From: Aquila chrysaetos chrysaetos
Taxonomy: Eukaryota > Chordata > Aves > Accipitriformes > Accipitridae
Direction: 5' to 3'
Assembly: GCF_900496995.4 (NCBI RefSeq)
Contig: NC_044004.1
Location: forward strand, 85,101,038 to 85,165,037
Length of the DNA: 64,000 bases
Numbering within the stretch: position 1 is the stretch's first letter; every line of letters starts with the position of its first letter. A program made the position numbers and the translations under genes. Positions 11,981 through 24,633 of the stretch are shown here, piece after piece. Under the pieces are notes generated by a model. The model was not told the DNA's origin. It worked only from the letters and a program-made list of their open reading frames with translations, and made no database searches.

Positions 11981-14900
11981 TGGCTCCCTTCCCTTTGTGT
12001 AGTTTGTCTTACCATGTGGCTGTGTGATTAGTGCGATGTCTTATCAGGCAGCGGCACGGTGTGAGCCGCTTGGCTTTACTTGTTACCTCCTTTTGTGCAG
12101 CAGCTTGGCATGCCCTCGGATCACAGCGTAGCCCCTTTTGCTTATTCAGATGGTTTTTTCGGGGTTGTCCGTAGCTTTAGTTTTTGGACTGTGTTGGACT
12201 GTTGGTTTTTTCCTCTCCTCGTAGACTTCTTATGTTTCAAAATATTCTGTGATTGCTGATTTTTACTGCAGTAAGGGAAAAATGTGGCTTTTTTGATAGC
12301 CAGATTGTATGTTTGTTTGTTCTTTTATTTTTGGCTTCTTAGGAGCTTTTTGCCACTTCTCACTTTCTAATTGTCTCTTTTTCTAATCCAGGCACTTCTT
12401 ATGCTCAAAGCCAAAACTTCTTATGGCAACTTTTTGTCACCTGCTTGTTAGAACAGAATAGAAAAAAAACAGGTTCTGGCTTAAGGATCTGTGAAAGTAG
12501 GAAAACATAAAGGCTAATTTTAAGGTTTTCTTTTGTGATAGGACAGAAAACAAGTGAGTGTTTAGAGGGCAAAGACCTGGCTGCACCCAGAGTTCTAGCT
12601 TAAGCTTTATAACGGGGTATTTCTTTTAAACTTAGAGGAGGAAACTGGGATCCTGGTTAACACTGCAGGGGGGAAAAACATACCGAAAAGGAATTGCTGG
12701 GGCACCCAGACTATTTGCAGTTCAGGATAATATAGTGGTGACTTCACAGGAGATTCAAGGTAACGAGCAGGTCTGTTATGTGCCTACGAAGAAAGTTCAG
12801 CAGAGACTGTGGTGGCCGTGAGACCCTGGTGAGGGAGGCTGTGCTTGCTGAAATGGGATGCTGTAATTAAAGACTGGCAAAGAAAGGAAAAGCAGGCCTT
12901 GGCCTCTTGGGAGAAAGGCATCTGTGTGTCTCAGATAATGTTGTCATGTCTGGAGATGGCTGAAATTTTTCAAGAACTTGCAGCGTGACAGAGTAGGCAG
13001 GGAAGTCGTGGTTTCGTTGTTTGGTTTTAACAATGTAAATAACAAAAGTGATGACTGAAGAGGCAAGTGTTTCTCAGAGGAATCGCTATTTTTTCCCCTC
13101 CTGTCATTCCCCAGGCTGCTTGAGGGTTTGCCTGGTTTGCTGGTGTCGCCCAGAGCCGCCGGGGTACTGAGCGCTGGCTCTGACAGTGATCTACAACAGC
13201 CTTGCTTCAGACGAGGCAGGAGTGAGCCGCAGAACAACTTGCTAACATGTTTGATCACTTCCATAATTTCAGTCTCCGTGTGCACTGATAAACCGAAAGA
13301 CAGAGGCAATCGTGGCGACAGGGAATTTTAAAATGTTTGTTGTGAATGGTGAAGCTGAATGTTAAATAGCAACATTTTGAAATACTACTTCATAGCAAAA
13401 TCTCAGGCAAAGATGATGGGCTCTCTGCAGATAAGAGGAGTGCCATGAAGTATCACTGCCAGAGGTGGTTAATGGGAATCAGGTGTTGATTCCTGTTAAC
13501 CTGCCATTGCTGGCTCTGGAAAGAGTGCTCCTGCCTTCCCCGGTGGGGTCTGAAGTGCCCTTACCGATGCACAAATGCTCTACATGAGTGTTGGGATGGA
13601 CTCTGGGCAAGTTATGCTCACTCAAAGGAGTTAGAGACTGTGCAGCTCTGTGCATTGCCCTAATGCCTGTGCTCTGACTTCTCAGACTGCTGCACAAAAG
13701 ATGCCAGCGCCGGTGCTGCTGGCCCTTCTGGGGAGAAACCCACGGCTGCGGAGTATCTCCTTTGTTCCTCAGCTGGCGACCGAGCCCCGGCTCACCGGGA
13801 CTGATCCCAGCCCAGGTCAGAGTTTGGCAGCTGCCATCTACCTTGTAGCACATGTCTGGAGTCATCTGTTTCCTTCACAACTATTGTTTCCTAGAGCATA
13901 TTCCCAGAGGATTTGCCAGCCTACTCGCTTTGCATTAGCCCGTGAGCGGGGCCAACCAACCGGTTTTCCCTGGGAGGTTATTCCTGGCCGAACAGACTTC
14001 ACTCTGCACAACCGATCTTGTTAAATGCAGTTTCCTTTCTTGCTTTCATTCCACTAGTTATAACGGGCATTCTTGGACTGCTGAAATAATGTCTGTCTTT
14101 GTTCTGATATGAGACCCTAGTGTAGATAGACAATCCCCCCAGAAGCGCATCCTTTAGAACAGATAAAAGGCCGTTTCTAAATTGCAGTTTAAATTGATTT
14201 TGATAGAAAGGATGGAGGAATCATACGTAGGAGAAAGAAATCTTTTAAAATGAGAACTGAAGCAAATATAGTTTAGTAGTATATGCGTTACAGAATGAAC
14301 AGCATATTGTATGTGCTGTGTTAGAGGTATGTTATGAATAACAAAAGCACTGGAGCATTTACATATTTGTTTTCAGAAATCCTGGCAGTTGGATTTCACC
14401 ATTCTGTGCCTCTTTGCCAGAATCACTAAACAGTGGTACATATGGCTTCTGAAGTACCATATGCCATAGAAAACGTTAGCTGATGCCTATACTGATGCGA
14501 CACACTATAGTCTTTATTTAGATTTTTTTGCAGTTTTGAACAAAGAATATTAGATCATGCAAAACATTGTGCAAGCAGTATGTAGTACTACATACAGTAA
14601 AACATAATACATTACACTCAAAGAAAAGCAAACTAAAAAAGGGTAAGAAATGGTAGTATTGTGAATTAGAATGTGCACATGCCAAGAAATGTATCAAATG
14701 GCGTGACATGGTTTTGTACGGCTCAGGCAGGAGATTTTCTACTGCTTAAAGCAGAGTTAAGAGACAGAGCTCTGTGGATGTACAGATTTTGCATGAAGTC
14801 CCAGGTCCAAGAGACGTTCCCTGTTCCAAAAAGTACTTAGGCTTAAATTTAAGTACATGCTTAAAATCCATTGAGAATGAAGGAAACACGTGCACAGGTG

Positions 14901-16359
14901 CTTCTCTGCACAGAGCCCTCATTGTAGGAGCAGCGATAACTCTGCTCTCTCCCACATAGCTGTCTGAAAATAGTGACAATGAACACAATTTCGATGAGTC
15001 ATGCTAGAAACACCTTGAAAATAAAATGAAATGGTTTCAAACACAATGACCACCAAGTCCAACCTGGAATTAAAACCATGAAACCAGGCTTTTGTTTTGA
15101 CAAGACTTTTTAAAATACATTTTTCCCCCTCCCTCTTGACAGCCCTAATGATTACTGCATTCACATAGCTGATGTCAGTGGAAACGCCAAACCCTGAGGG
15201 GAGCCTGATGCCGGTGTTGTAGAGCACCAGGAGCAGCGGAAGGAGAGCATGGTCCTGAGGGGAAGCGGAGCAAGGCGGTGTGTCCCACCATCACAACTCT
15301 CCTCTGGAGCAGTGCTCCGCTCTCCCCTTTTCCTTCTCTTCTGCCTCCTTTGCATCGAGACCACTGCCCTGTGGACACTTAAGAGGCTTAACTTTAAGCA
15401 CCAGAGTAGATCAAATGGGATTACTCACATATTTAAGCAAAGGTATAATGTTAGGAGATGGGGGAGAAGCATCACATCTCTACCTCTCGGTTCGCTTCCT
15501 GCTCCTAAAACACACTCAGTTCCAGTGCCGGAGGACAGTACATTAAGGGATTCACACAGCTGATGCCAGAAGTATGTTGGTGTGGTACAACAAGCATTAA
15601 ACCATGAGAAGTTGGAAACTGGGTAAATGTAATTTGCAGACACGTAGTTGGTGGAGGCCAACCAACTAACCAGACCAGAGACAAAGCTAGTGCAAAAATA
15701 AAAGGTGGATAAGGCTCAGCCTCGAATACAGCCGAAGCAGAGCGACTTCCCCGGCAGGTGGGACCAGAAGGCTAAAAGGACAAGGGCTTACAGCTGAGCC
15801 TCCACCACTGATGGCCGGGCAGGGGAAATGGGGGGAGCTGCAACCATGGGCTTGGGGAAGAGTTGTCCGATAAGCCTTGAGGAGAGCACACGTGGGGTTA
15901 GAGATGGGCATCACCACAGTGCAGCATGCTAGCCCGGTGGGGGAAGCGTGGATGCGGGGCTCTTGGGGTGCTGCAGAAAGTTGTATGTAGGGATTGAATA
16001 GCACAGGCAATTGCAGAGAGGCCGACACTGGGGGGAATAGCCCGTAATTCCTTGACTGGTTGACAGAAGTAGAAAAGGCACTGCGAGCTATCAGTGGTCT
16101 TTCACAGCCTGAGCAAAAGTAGTCAAAGATTTAAGATACTGAGGCTGTCATAGAAATTCATCTGTGAGGCAAGGAGTGTATGCTCTTATGTGTAGGTAGC
16201 ATTTTTACACATTTTATGAACCACTACTTAAATGAATGGATGTAAACAGAAATAGAAGTAGGAGTGGAAGCTGAAGGCAGGCAGGCAGAGGGATGAGGGA
16301 AGCTTTCATTGAGCACCTATTTGAGGTTGCTTCCTGGGTTCACTGAAAACCAAATACTG

Positions 16360-16450
16360 GCTCAAATGCAAACCTCATTAGGTGATTGTAATTTCATGAA
16401 AGTAATAAGAGGGGAAGATTAACATATTTGCATCCATCTCATCCCAAGGT
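16360..16450. promoter_or_regulatory. Candidate enhancer with paired octamer-like sites
   Basis: An octamer-like AAATGCAAA (16,364-16,372) and a perfect ATTTGCAT (16,426-16,433) lie about 60 bp apart in opposite orientation, with TAAT cores between them. ATTTGCAT is the POU-factor octamer. PRDM8 is a neural developmental gene, so POU input is plausible, but the link is inference. Confidence 0.25.
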
Positions 16451-17929
16451 GTTTTAATTCCTTTGTAGGAACAAGGACTGTTACAGGACCTATGAGCAGA
16501 GGGAAATGGAGCCTCTTTTCCCGGAGAAAGGTGGTAGCAGCAGTGCCGAGCAGGTGCTCCTTCCTTCCATCTCTGGCCTCCACATCGCTTGAGGGAGAGT
16601 GTGGTGAGTGCCCAGCCTGCCCCAGTTATGCAGCTGCCCTTCCTAGGCTGTGAACCAAGATGTCAAAACCAGCACTGAGCCCACTAAGTCATGAGCGGGG
16701 AGGTTGTCCAGATTGCAGCGGGTAGACCTCCGGAGAGGAAGGACAACCCGAGTCAGATCGACTATTGCGCAGGTCAATGCAGCTCATTCCCCTGCGCAGG
16801 CAGCGGGTCGTGCCTGAAGTGCCTGGGCAGGAGGGACTGTTCTGGGCTTGGTGCTCCCAGGCAGTGCAGATGTGGGTGCTGCGGACTTGCCCTGCCACCC
16901 CTTTCATGGGGTTTAGAAGAGCTCACACACAGGAAATCTGCTTCAAAGTTGCCTGGGTTTATTTCCCAAAAAAAACTTCACTAAAACAAGAAAGAAAACC
17001 TCTGCTCAACTTGGTTACAGTGGCATCTCAAAGCCCTTGACTGTTTGATTTCAAACCCACACTTGTGGATGCTGAGAGGTGTGACACCGATGCATTCACC
17101 AGCCTGAGTTGCTTTCCAGGCTGTCTTGACATGCAGTCTCCCCGTGCTGAAGATGATGTGTATCCTTTATGGGCATAAACAGATGATTTGCTGAATTAGT
17201 CTTGCTACCTTTCCTTTCAAGAAGCATCCACCACTGTCTGCCCTGTGGTTCGGAAAGGGGTTAACGCTTCCCCTTCCTAAACCTCGCCTTGCCAGGACAT
17301 CTCCCGTGTGCTGCAATTATTAAATGACACTTCACAACTTCATCTCCTCTTCTGCTACATCTGCTTGCTGCTCCCATGTGCAACCTCGCTCACATCCCAA
17401 ACATCTAAATGCATTGTTTCCTCTGTTTCTCCTGCCAGCATGGAAGGAAGCCATCCTTGAAGCAGGATTGCCTTTGAGCTGGCAGCAGATGAGTGATTGG
17501 CATTGGGCATTACTGCTGAGACTCTGGCAGGCCGTTTAGCAGAGAACCTTGGCTAATGAATGTCATCCACACCTAGCAGATGTGCCACTGGCTGCCATGC
17601 CAGATTTTTGACATAATACAGTGCTGCTGGACACGGCAGTGCTCGGGAAAAGCCACGGCTTAACTTGTGCCTTCAACGCGGCGTTCAGTCTCACTCACAG
17701 TTTTGCAAGAGAGAAACAAAACCTGCGTGACGGAGGGTGGCCTGCCGGTGTCTCCTGCTCCTCGCCCGTGTTTTTATTGGGTGCGTAAATCATATTTGTG
17801 CTAGTTTCCCTCGCGTGCCAGGGGATCTTTAAAAAAAAAAAAAAAAAAGGAAAAGAAAAGAAAAACCAAACACCGCCCCCCCTTTTTTCCTATGCTTTCG
17901 GCTCTGGCTCCAGCTGGTCCCCCCAGCCC

Positions 17930-18930
17930 CCTCGACTCCCTGCTTCACCCTCCCCGCAGGTCCGGGGCTGGACGGGGTGCGGCAGCCGGCGGGGCTGGGG
18001 CGGGGGGCGAGCACGGCAGGCGCAGTCGTGTGCCGTGTCCCCCCCCCTGCAGGAAGGTGCCTGGGACGTGAATCTCGCCGCCGGCAGCATCTTCGGCTTC
18101 GTCTTTCCTCTCCTGCCCTCCATCGGAGGGAAGGCGGCATTTCCCCTGCAGAGCAGCTGCCTTGCCAGGGGAAAGCCGGGGGGGCACCCGCCATCCTCCG
18201 CCCCCCTCCGCCCCGAAACTCTTCTAACCTCCTCGGGGCTGCCCCTTTACAACCACCTTCCCCCCCCCCCGTTACGGCCGGGGGAGCGGCTGCCGCAGGG
18301 GACGGGGCTGTCTCCTAATCCCGGGCATAATCCCGGAGAGCGGCATCACGGGGGGACGCGGGGGGGGGGGGGGGGGGGGACACGCTAATCCCGCCCTGCC
18401 GCCGCACCGGGTGAGCGGGGCTCCAGGTGCGGGTTCCTTCGGCCGGGGGGGGAGAGGCCGGCGGGGGGGTTTTGGGCCAAGAGCTTTGCTCTTACGGCAC
18501 CGGGTAACTCGGTTATTCACCTTAATCACCTGCCGGGGCCGGGGGATGCTGTCCCGGCCGGGGTTTGTCGTCCCCCCCCCCCAGCCCCTGCCCTGGTCAA
18601 GTCACCTGCTGGTCCATCGCTCCCCCCGCCCCGCTTCTGCGGCTTCGTGCAGGACCGTCTTCCACCCGCCCCGTAACCACAACCCGCACCTTTGCTTTTT
18701 GTTCCTGCTTTTTATTCCCGGCCGTGCAGGAGACATGTCCCCAAAACCTGCCCTGCCCCGCCCCCCACCCGTGCGGGGTGCCTGCTCAGGTTGGAGCCGG
18801 TGTCCCGGGGCTGCTGCCTGCACCAGCCAGCTTTTGGGAGGTTCAGACACGATTAGCTCTGAGTGGCAGGGTGGAGCGGGGGGGGAAGGTTGCTTCCCCC
18901 CCCCCCCCCCCCAGCCGGCTGAAAGTCAAG
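17930..18930. promoter_or_regulatory. CpG island far upstream of PRDM8, possible alternative first exon
   Basis: Base composition changes abruptly to very GC- and CpG-rich. The island includes a run of 20 G (18,360-18,379) and a run of 17 C (18,896-18,912). A donor-like CACCGG/GTGAGC lies at about 18,405-18,417, so an alternative non-coding first exon of PRDM8 or of an unannotated transcript could start here. No coding exon is recognisable; the long frames are stop-poor because of GC content. Confidence 0.4.
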
Positions 18931-21600
18931 TTCAGCACAGCGTTGCTGGGCTGGGCTGGTCGGGATGCTTTCAGGGAGGGAGGTGGGGGGGTGGGGGGGT
19001 CGATACCAGGGGTATCGTATCAAAATAACAAATGCTCTGGTTGCATGAGATCGGGCGCCGATGCACGAGTGTAACGCAGATCACTCTGCCGCTCTTCCCG
19101 GTTTTTTCCTCGGTCTCTTTATCTTTCAATTGAAAACCAATTAAAGGTTTCTATAAATCTGTTAGCATCCCTTCTACGTGGGGCCCTCTGATGCCTGCTG
19201 TATTGCCCTTTAGATGCCTCTTCCTTTTTTTGTTTTACAATTGTTGTATCAATATAATGCTTCCTTTCTTCCTCTGTCTCTATAGATACAGATATACAAG
19301 GCAAACTAAAGGTTTCGACTGCTATTCAGTGCCTCCTCATTTGTCCCGGAGCCGTAACAGTGGTGCCCTTTCTCTTCTGGCTGCTTTTCCCTGCTTCTGG
19401 AGCAGCAGTTATGGGAGAAGCAGATGGCTACTGATTGGGTGAGCTTTGTGGCTTTAATACTGAATACTTTATGGAAAAGGACTTTATCATGCTTGGTTGG
19501 TCAGAGGAACAACGGGATGAGATTTATGACTAGAGAAAATAAATCTTTTTAAGTTTCAGGCTCCTTCACACACCCCACATCAAGTCGCTGTAGCAGAGCT
19601 GGAGCTGAAATCCTCTGCATCTTTCTTTTTTTCCTCCCTCCCCCTCTGTCTGTCTGTCCTTTCACTGCTCTCCCCACCCCCTCTCCGCCAGGGTTTAGCA
19701 AACCTCTGCAAACTTTAGGGACTGTCACTCACAGAAGCAGCGGAGGCCTTCATGGTCCCGCAGCCTGCACGGGGAAGGAAAAGACCGTCCCCAGATGCAG
19801 ATCATTCGCCTGATGGGAAAATGCTGGGCAGTCAGCTCCTGCCAAGGCTTGTCCACGTGTGACCCGGAAAGCGGCCACCCAGCGTCCCGGTGGGGAGTTT
19901 TGAGTGACATCCTCATAAACCCCGCAACACGGAGGCCGTGTGGCCACCAGAGAGATGCCCGGGTCGGGCTGCCTCCCGCTCACTCCGGAGCCCGGGTCTC
20001 CTGAATGAGAGGGAGCCCAGCACTGCCCGACTCCGCTGCACCCCACGCTGGGCAGCCCGTGGGCCGGGGGCTGTGGGACTGTCCCCCGGTCGCCCCCACG
20101 GAGGCTCAGTCCTCGCTGCCAGCCACAGCCTGTCAGCTGTCGAGTCCTGGTTTCTGTATGGTCTGACGCCAAAGCGGGAGGATGGCCAAGGGCTGTGCAG
20201 CAGGGTGGGCTCCCGCCCCATCGTGGGACGCTGGTGGTGGCACGCAGGGACAGAAAGGCCCAAGGGCGTACAGGAGGCAGAAGCAGATTTCAGCCCTAGA
20301 GGGGTTTCCCCATTTCGTTTCTCTCCTTCCTCTCCCGTATATCCCATGACATCCTCTATCAGGGTATTCAACATTTTCAGGCAGCTATAGCTAGGTGAAA
20401 GCTTTCCAGGTTTTAAGCTTTGGTGCTGCTATCGGGTCAAGTAAGGAGGAGAAACAGAAAGCCATGGTTGAGAAAAATAATTTTGAGATAGAAAGTCAGA
20501 AGTTATTTGGGGCTCTATATTAACCATTTAACCAACCACCCTATATTACATTTAGTGTAATACATGCATGTAATTACATTCTGGTCAGTTATGAAAAAAT
20601 TTCTGTGACCCTTTAGTGAATATAGAAATTAATATTTCTGACTAGTTTCTTCGCTTGCTTGGAAAGAAGCGGAGGATAATTTCAAGCACCATCAGGGGCT
20701 GAAGAAATAGCCGAGGTACTTTTGGCATCTCTGAGTCGTGAGAAAACGGGTGGGGAAGGGATGCTGAGTCCTGCTGTGGCTGCCTGAGGCTTCTGGGGCA
20801 GCAGGAGTGTTTGCTGCTTCTGGGGTGAAGCACAGCCAAAGCTGGCGTCTGGCAAAAAGGGCTTTACAGCTTTGTATCATGGTGGTCACTTGACCTGGGA
20901 GTCCCAGGCGCTGCTGCAAGCATCGGTGAGATGCAACTGAAGGGTTGACAGAAATAGGAAAGGACGGGGGCTGCGGGCTTGCTTGGGAGCTGAGCTGGAA
21001 AGGAGACAGGACTGGCATTACCTGCGTACCTCGGCCTTGGTGAGGGCCTGGTGGTGGGGAAATGTCCGGCTGGTTGTGGGGCTGAGGAGTCCCGGAAGGA
21101 TCCCCTTCCCCTTCTGGAAGGATTACCGGTGGGAGAAATACCGCTCCTCCGTGCTGCTGTTTGCTGGTCTGCAGCGTGGTGGTGATGCTTCTGTGATGCC
21201 CCGGCACAGGACCTTCCGAGGAAAGGCACCGTCCGCAAGCCCGGTAACAGTTAAATGCATAAAGGATGATTTGTCATTCAGCTGAGGCCCCGATTTATTT
21301 CCACTACAGAGGCCTAGCTGCTGGTGTTTCTCTCGGGGGAAGGGAACCGTTCTGCCTGCATTTCTTCAGGCATCAGGAAAGCTTGTGCCCCCCCCCCCCC
21401 CCCCATTTTGTTCTGAGTCTCTTTTCCATTCCACCTCGTGTGCTCCCACCCCACCCCGAGGACTGCAGGCCGGCCCTGCCTCTGCCAGCACTGGGCAGAG
21501 ATGGGAGCAAGGCAGCTTTGGGCATCCCTTCATCCTCCTCCCTGCGGTCCCCCCGCACCGCCTGAACGATCGTGGCTGGGCTTGTGCGCTTCTGGGAACT
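18931..21600. other. Intergenic DNA with moderate GC content
   Basis: No gene recognised. It contains an AT-rich palindromic element at 20,556-20,578 and a run of 17 C at 21,388-21,404. Several overlapping open frames around 19,750-20,390 lie on both strands and none looks like protein, so they are taken as GC effects. Confidence 0.45.
20556..20578. repeat. AT-rich palindrome
   Basis: TGTAAT (20,556-20,561) and ATTACA (20,573-20,578) are inverted copies flanking the self-complementary ACATGCATGT (20,562-20,571) plus one A. It could be a dimeric homeodomain site or a small cruciform. No function is demonstrated. Confidence 0.5.
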
Positions 21601-21625
21601 TGCGTATTTTCTCAGGGATTTTATT

Positions 21626-21673
21626 TCACAGGTGACTGTACTATACAGTCACCTGTGAGCTGACTATCAGCTC
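21626..21673. repeat. Two adjacent perfect hairpins, both with the loop CTA
   Basis: The first hairpin has 15-bp arms, TCACAGGTGACTGTA (21,626-21,640) and its exact reverse complement (21,644-21,658), around the loop CTA. The second overlaps its end: GAGCTGA (21,657-21,663), loop CTA, TCAGCTC (21,667-21,673). The first arms carry E-boxes CAGGTG and CACCTG, the type bound by SNAI/ZEB and E-proteins. It is too short for a typical pre-miRNA. Confidence 0.7.
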
Positions 21674-21999
21674 TGTGTGTGTCTCCTCAGAGGAGTAACC
21701 GTAGATCCCTAGGCTTGGTGCGTGTCAGAACTTTGAGGCAGCGTTTCCCAAGGGATGCAAGGGTGTTTCCGACAACAGGTTACACAGCCCCACCTGGCCC
21801 CTTTCTTTCCGCCTCATCTTCCTGGGTGAAATGTGGGGGCAGAAAGAGGAGCCCCCTCCAGCGCAGCCAGGAGGGTGCCCTGACATCTTCAGAGAAAGAG
21901 ACCCCCCCCCCCGCCATCCTTTGCAGCCATCCCTGGGGTAACTCATCCCGGGCAGAAACCTGGCACTTCCCACTGAGAGGCAAAGTGGCAGCTGGGCAT

Positions 22000-22850
22000 C
22001 ACTGCTCGCTGGCCCCTTGAACCCCACAGCCGCCCTCTTCCCGCCATGGGGATCCTGGCTGTGGAGCAGCAGAGCCCGGGCCGCCCCCCCGGGGCTGGAT
22101 GGCCGTCGGCCCACGCATGTCCATGGGACTCTGTCTTGCCTGTCGGAGCCCCGGTCCCGCCCCGGCCGCTGCCGGGGACACCCCTTCCCCGGGAGCCGGT
22201 GGTCGGCGGGCTCCGGGCCGGTGTCGTGGTGGGGTCCGTCGGCGGCGCCGGGGGCTGCGGGCCTGGCACTGCGCTTTTGGGGGGGCTGGAAGCAGCGGGG
22301 AGGCGGCGTTGGGCAGCCGGGGGCTCCGCAGCCCGGGTCGCCCTCGGCTCTCCGCGGGAGGTTTTCTGGCGGAATAAACGTGCGTAATGCCATGCCCGAA
22401 AGTAACGAGGTAGTTCGTACGCGGTGTCGGGGGGGCGGCGGGCAGGGCTCGCAGGGCCCCCCGGGGCGGGCAGCACACCTGCCGGGAGGCCCGGCCGGTG
22501 CTGGCAGCCGGGGAGCCGCTCTCTCCCCGGTTGGGGCCGGGCAGAGCCGGGCCGGGCCCCTTTCGTCCCGCCTGCGGTCCCGGCCGGCTGCGGGGCTGGA
22601 GCGGGATCGGGCCCGGGCGCACCTTCGCTGTCCCCCGTGTCCCCACCCCCGTCCCCAAAATCCCTGTGCGGCTTCTCGGTGAGCCCGGGGGAGCGGCTGC
22701 TTCCCAAATCGGCGGACTTGGATGCCGCCCGGTTTGCACGGCGGGCTTCTCAGCGCCGCCGAGACCGGCACCGGGCTCTTCTAGGCAGCCGGGGTCGGTT
22801 GGGGTTTGCTGTGGGCGCTCCCCGGTCGTGGCACTTGGAAGCATAAACTT
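22000..22850. promoter_or_regulatory. CpG island upstream of PRDM8
   Basis: A block of very high GC and CpG density about 2 kb before the PRDM8 first exon. Very long frames run open on both strands because stops are rare at this composition; none shows domain-like sequence. Probably part of the extended PRDM8 regulatory CpG domain. Confidence 0.5.
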
Positions 22851-22959
22851 AAAAGGGCAGAGTCCGCGTACACCGAAGTGTTGTTCTGCGGGGCTGAGGC
22901 GACGCTGTTGCCTGGGATTCACTTTTACGGTAGCATCCGAGGCTGAATAAATGCTCGTA

Positions 22960-23480
22960 AATGCCGCTACGGTCCTTTTTAGTATCGGGGAATTTCGGTA
23001 GCTGAGATAATGTCGAAGCAATTTCGAGATAGTTTATGTACCGTGGTGTCCCTTAAAATTCTCGAGAATAAAAATAACGCGTAGGTTTTCTTTCCCCCCT
23101 ACTAATGACAGTCATTCGGACAATTTATATCACACAGCGAGAGCTGCAGCATTTAAAAAAAAAAAAAAAAAAAAAAAAGAAAGAAAAAAAACACAGGAAA
23201 AGGGGCAAAACCCCCCTTTGAAGCAGGAATTGAGATCCAAATTTTTACAGACTCCCATATTTTTAATGTTATGACAATCTCCGTTTTAGGAGACGCTGCG
23301 TTTTGTCGAATTAATAAGATAAATGTTGAAAGCATATTACATGCAGCCTTTAATCCTAATGCAAGGAAAATCGTAATTATGTAGAGGATAAGTGAATTTG
23401 AAAGCCAAACATGAGCCCACTCTCTGATTGCAAACAACGCTCCGTTCGCCTCTGGAAAACGCTTTGTCTCTTCTTTTGTT
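22960..23480. promoter_or_regulatory. AT-rich island inside the PRDM8 CpG domain, candidate conserved element
   Basis: About 500 bp of AT-rich sequence sit between two CpG islands. After a run of 24 A (23,155-23,178) it contains TAAT cores, an octamer-like ATGCAAG (about 23,359) and few repeats. Such low-GC blocks within CpG islands of developmental genes are often conserved enhancers. This is inference from composition and position. Confidence 0.3.
23155..23178. repeat. Homopolymer of 24 A
   Basis: Uninterrupted A run followed by an imperfect GAAAGAAAA stretch. It could be a retrotransposition tail, but no target duplication or element body was recognised. Confidence 0.8.
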
Positions 23481-24399
23481 TAGTTCAAGGGGCTTTAAAT
23501 TCTATTTTTAATTCCCCCCCCCCCCCGTTTTGTGTCTGAAATGACGGCGGTAAGGAAGGAACCGGCACATACTTTTCCGTGCGCTAAAAACCTTATTTTG
23601 GCACAGAGCATCTGCGGATGCTTTTGCTTTCCAAACCTGCGTGCGTGTCCGTAAATACCCGCGCCCCGCGCCTGCGGGGGTGCGAGCCTGGGCGCTGCCA
23701 CCGAGCACCGGGGCCGGCGAGCTCTGCGGCGGGCGGGGGCAGCCCGGCCGGGGCCGCCCCGTCGGCTGCGTGCTCCGCTCCGGACCGGGCGGGGACGCCG
23801 AACCGGGGAAGGCTCCGGCGGGGCTGCCCGCTGCCCGGCGGCACGTCGGGCCTCCGCCGGGCGCCTTCCCCGCCTCGGCCGCCGGCAGCCCAGAAGAGCC
23901 GGGTCTGCGGAGCCGGGCGGGCGTTTAATTCCCCCCTCCGCCCCCGCCGCACGGGCACCCCGCCTGCCTTTGGATAAAACCCGGCGCGGGGGGGGGGAAA
24001 TTTCGATTCGTGTGTCTGAGTGCTCCCCGCTGCCCGGCAGGTGAGAGGGCAGAGCGGGAAGGCGGCCGCCGGGACCCCGGCGCCAGGCGGAGCGGCCGTC
24101 GGGCCCCCCCCCCCGGCTCCCCGCCCCGCACCCCCCTGCCAGGCCGGGCCGGAGCGGCGGCCCCCAAACCCGCAGGCTGCCACGGCAAAGGGTCGGCGGG
24201 GGTGGGGGGGGGTGCGCCCCGGCCCGCCCCGGCCTTTCCCCCTCCCCACTTTCTCCCCCCCCCCGCAGGTACCCGGTGGCGGAGGAGCCAGGTGAGGGGC
24301 GGGCGGGCGGGCAGCGAGCGGGCAGCCCCCGAAGGGGTTAAAGGGAGGGGACGTGGGCTGTCACGCGTCATTGGGCAGATTATGTGCAGCAAACAAAAA

Positions 24400-24633
24400 G
24401 TGTGTGTCTGTGTGCCAGTCACTCACTGCATCGGGTCCATCTGCACCGCTCGCCTCCCCGGCCGCCTCCCCGCCTCGCCCGCCCGCGCCCCGCCGCCGCC
24501 CGCGCCCCGGCCCCCGGCCCGCCGCCTCCCCGGCCATGGAGCGGCACTGATACAATAGCGCCGGGGGCAGCGGAGGCAGGAGCCCGTCTTTGTGCCACTT
24601 GTCGGGGCGAGGATTACCTTCCCCCTCTCCCTG
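24400..24633 (+). other. PRDM8: PRDM8 non-coding first exon (5' UTR)
   Basis: The 3' end is set by a strong donor, CCCTG/GTGAGTA, with GT at 24,634-24,635. It pairs with the acceptor before 26,288. The 5' end is a guess downstream of the inverted CCAAT box. The block 24,551-24,633 has lower GC than its surroundings and looks like conserved leader sequence. A very short upstream ORF lies inside. No coding potential continues across the splice. Confidence 0.55.
24536..24550 (+). promoter_or_regulatory. PRDM8: Minimal upstream ORF in the PRDM8 leader
   Basis: ATG with a good context (GGCC before, G after) opens a four-codon ORF, MERH, ending at TGA (24,548-24,550). If the first exon starts upstream of it, this uORF would precede the PRDM8 start in the spliced mRNA and could dampen its translation. 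The role is inference. Confidence 0.4.

Larger units (their letters stand above)
4851..17900. other. Intergenic DNA upstream of PRDM8, second part
   Basis: No exon, RNA gene or clear transposon could be recognised. Two patches stand out as possible conserved non-coding elements and are listed separately (about 11,700-11,980 and 16,360-16,450). The rest is unremarkable, with AT-rich stretches around 14,150-14,700 and an A run at about 17,830-17,848. Degenerate repeats could be present that reading by eye cannot reveal. Confidence 0.5.

Noticed and set aside
21626-21673. microRNA hairpin
   Set aside because: The stem is only 15 bp with a 3-base loop, too short for a Drosha substrate.
21725-22771. 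Minus-strand open frame of 348 codons upstream of PRDM8
   Set aside because: Three overlapping frames are open in the same GC-rich block and none has recognisable protein texture.
23155-23200. Poly-A tail of a processed pseudogene
   Set aside because: No gene-like body upstream and no target duplication were found.
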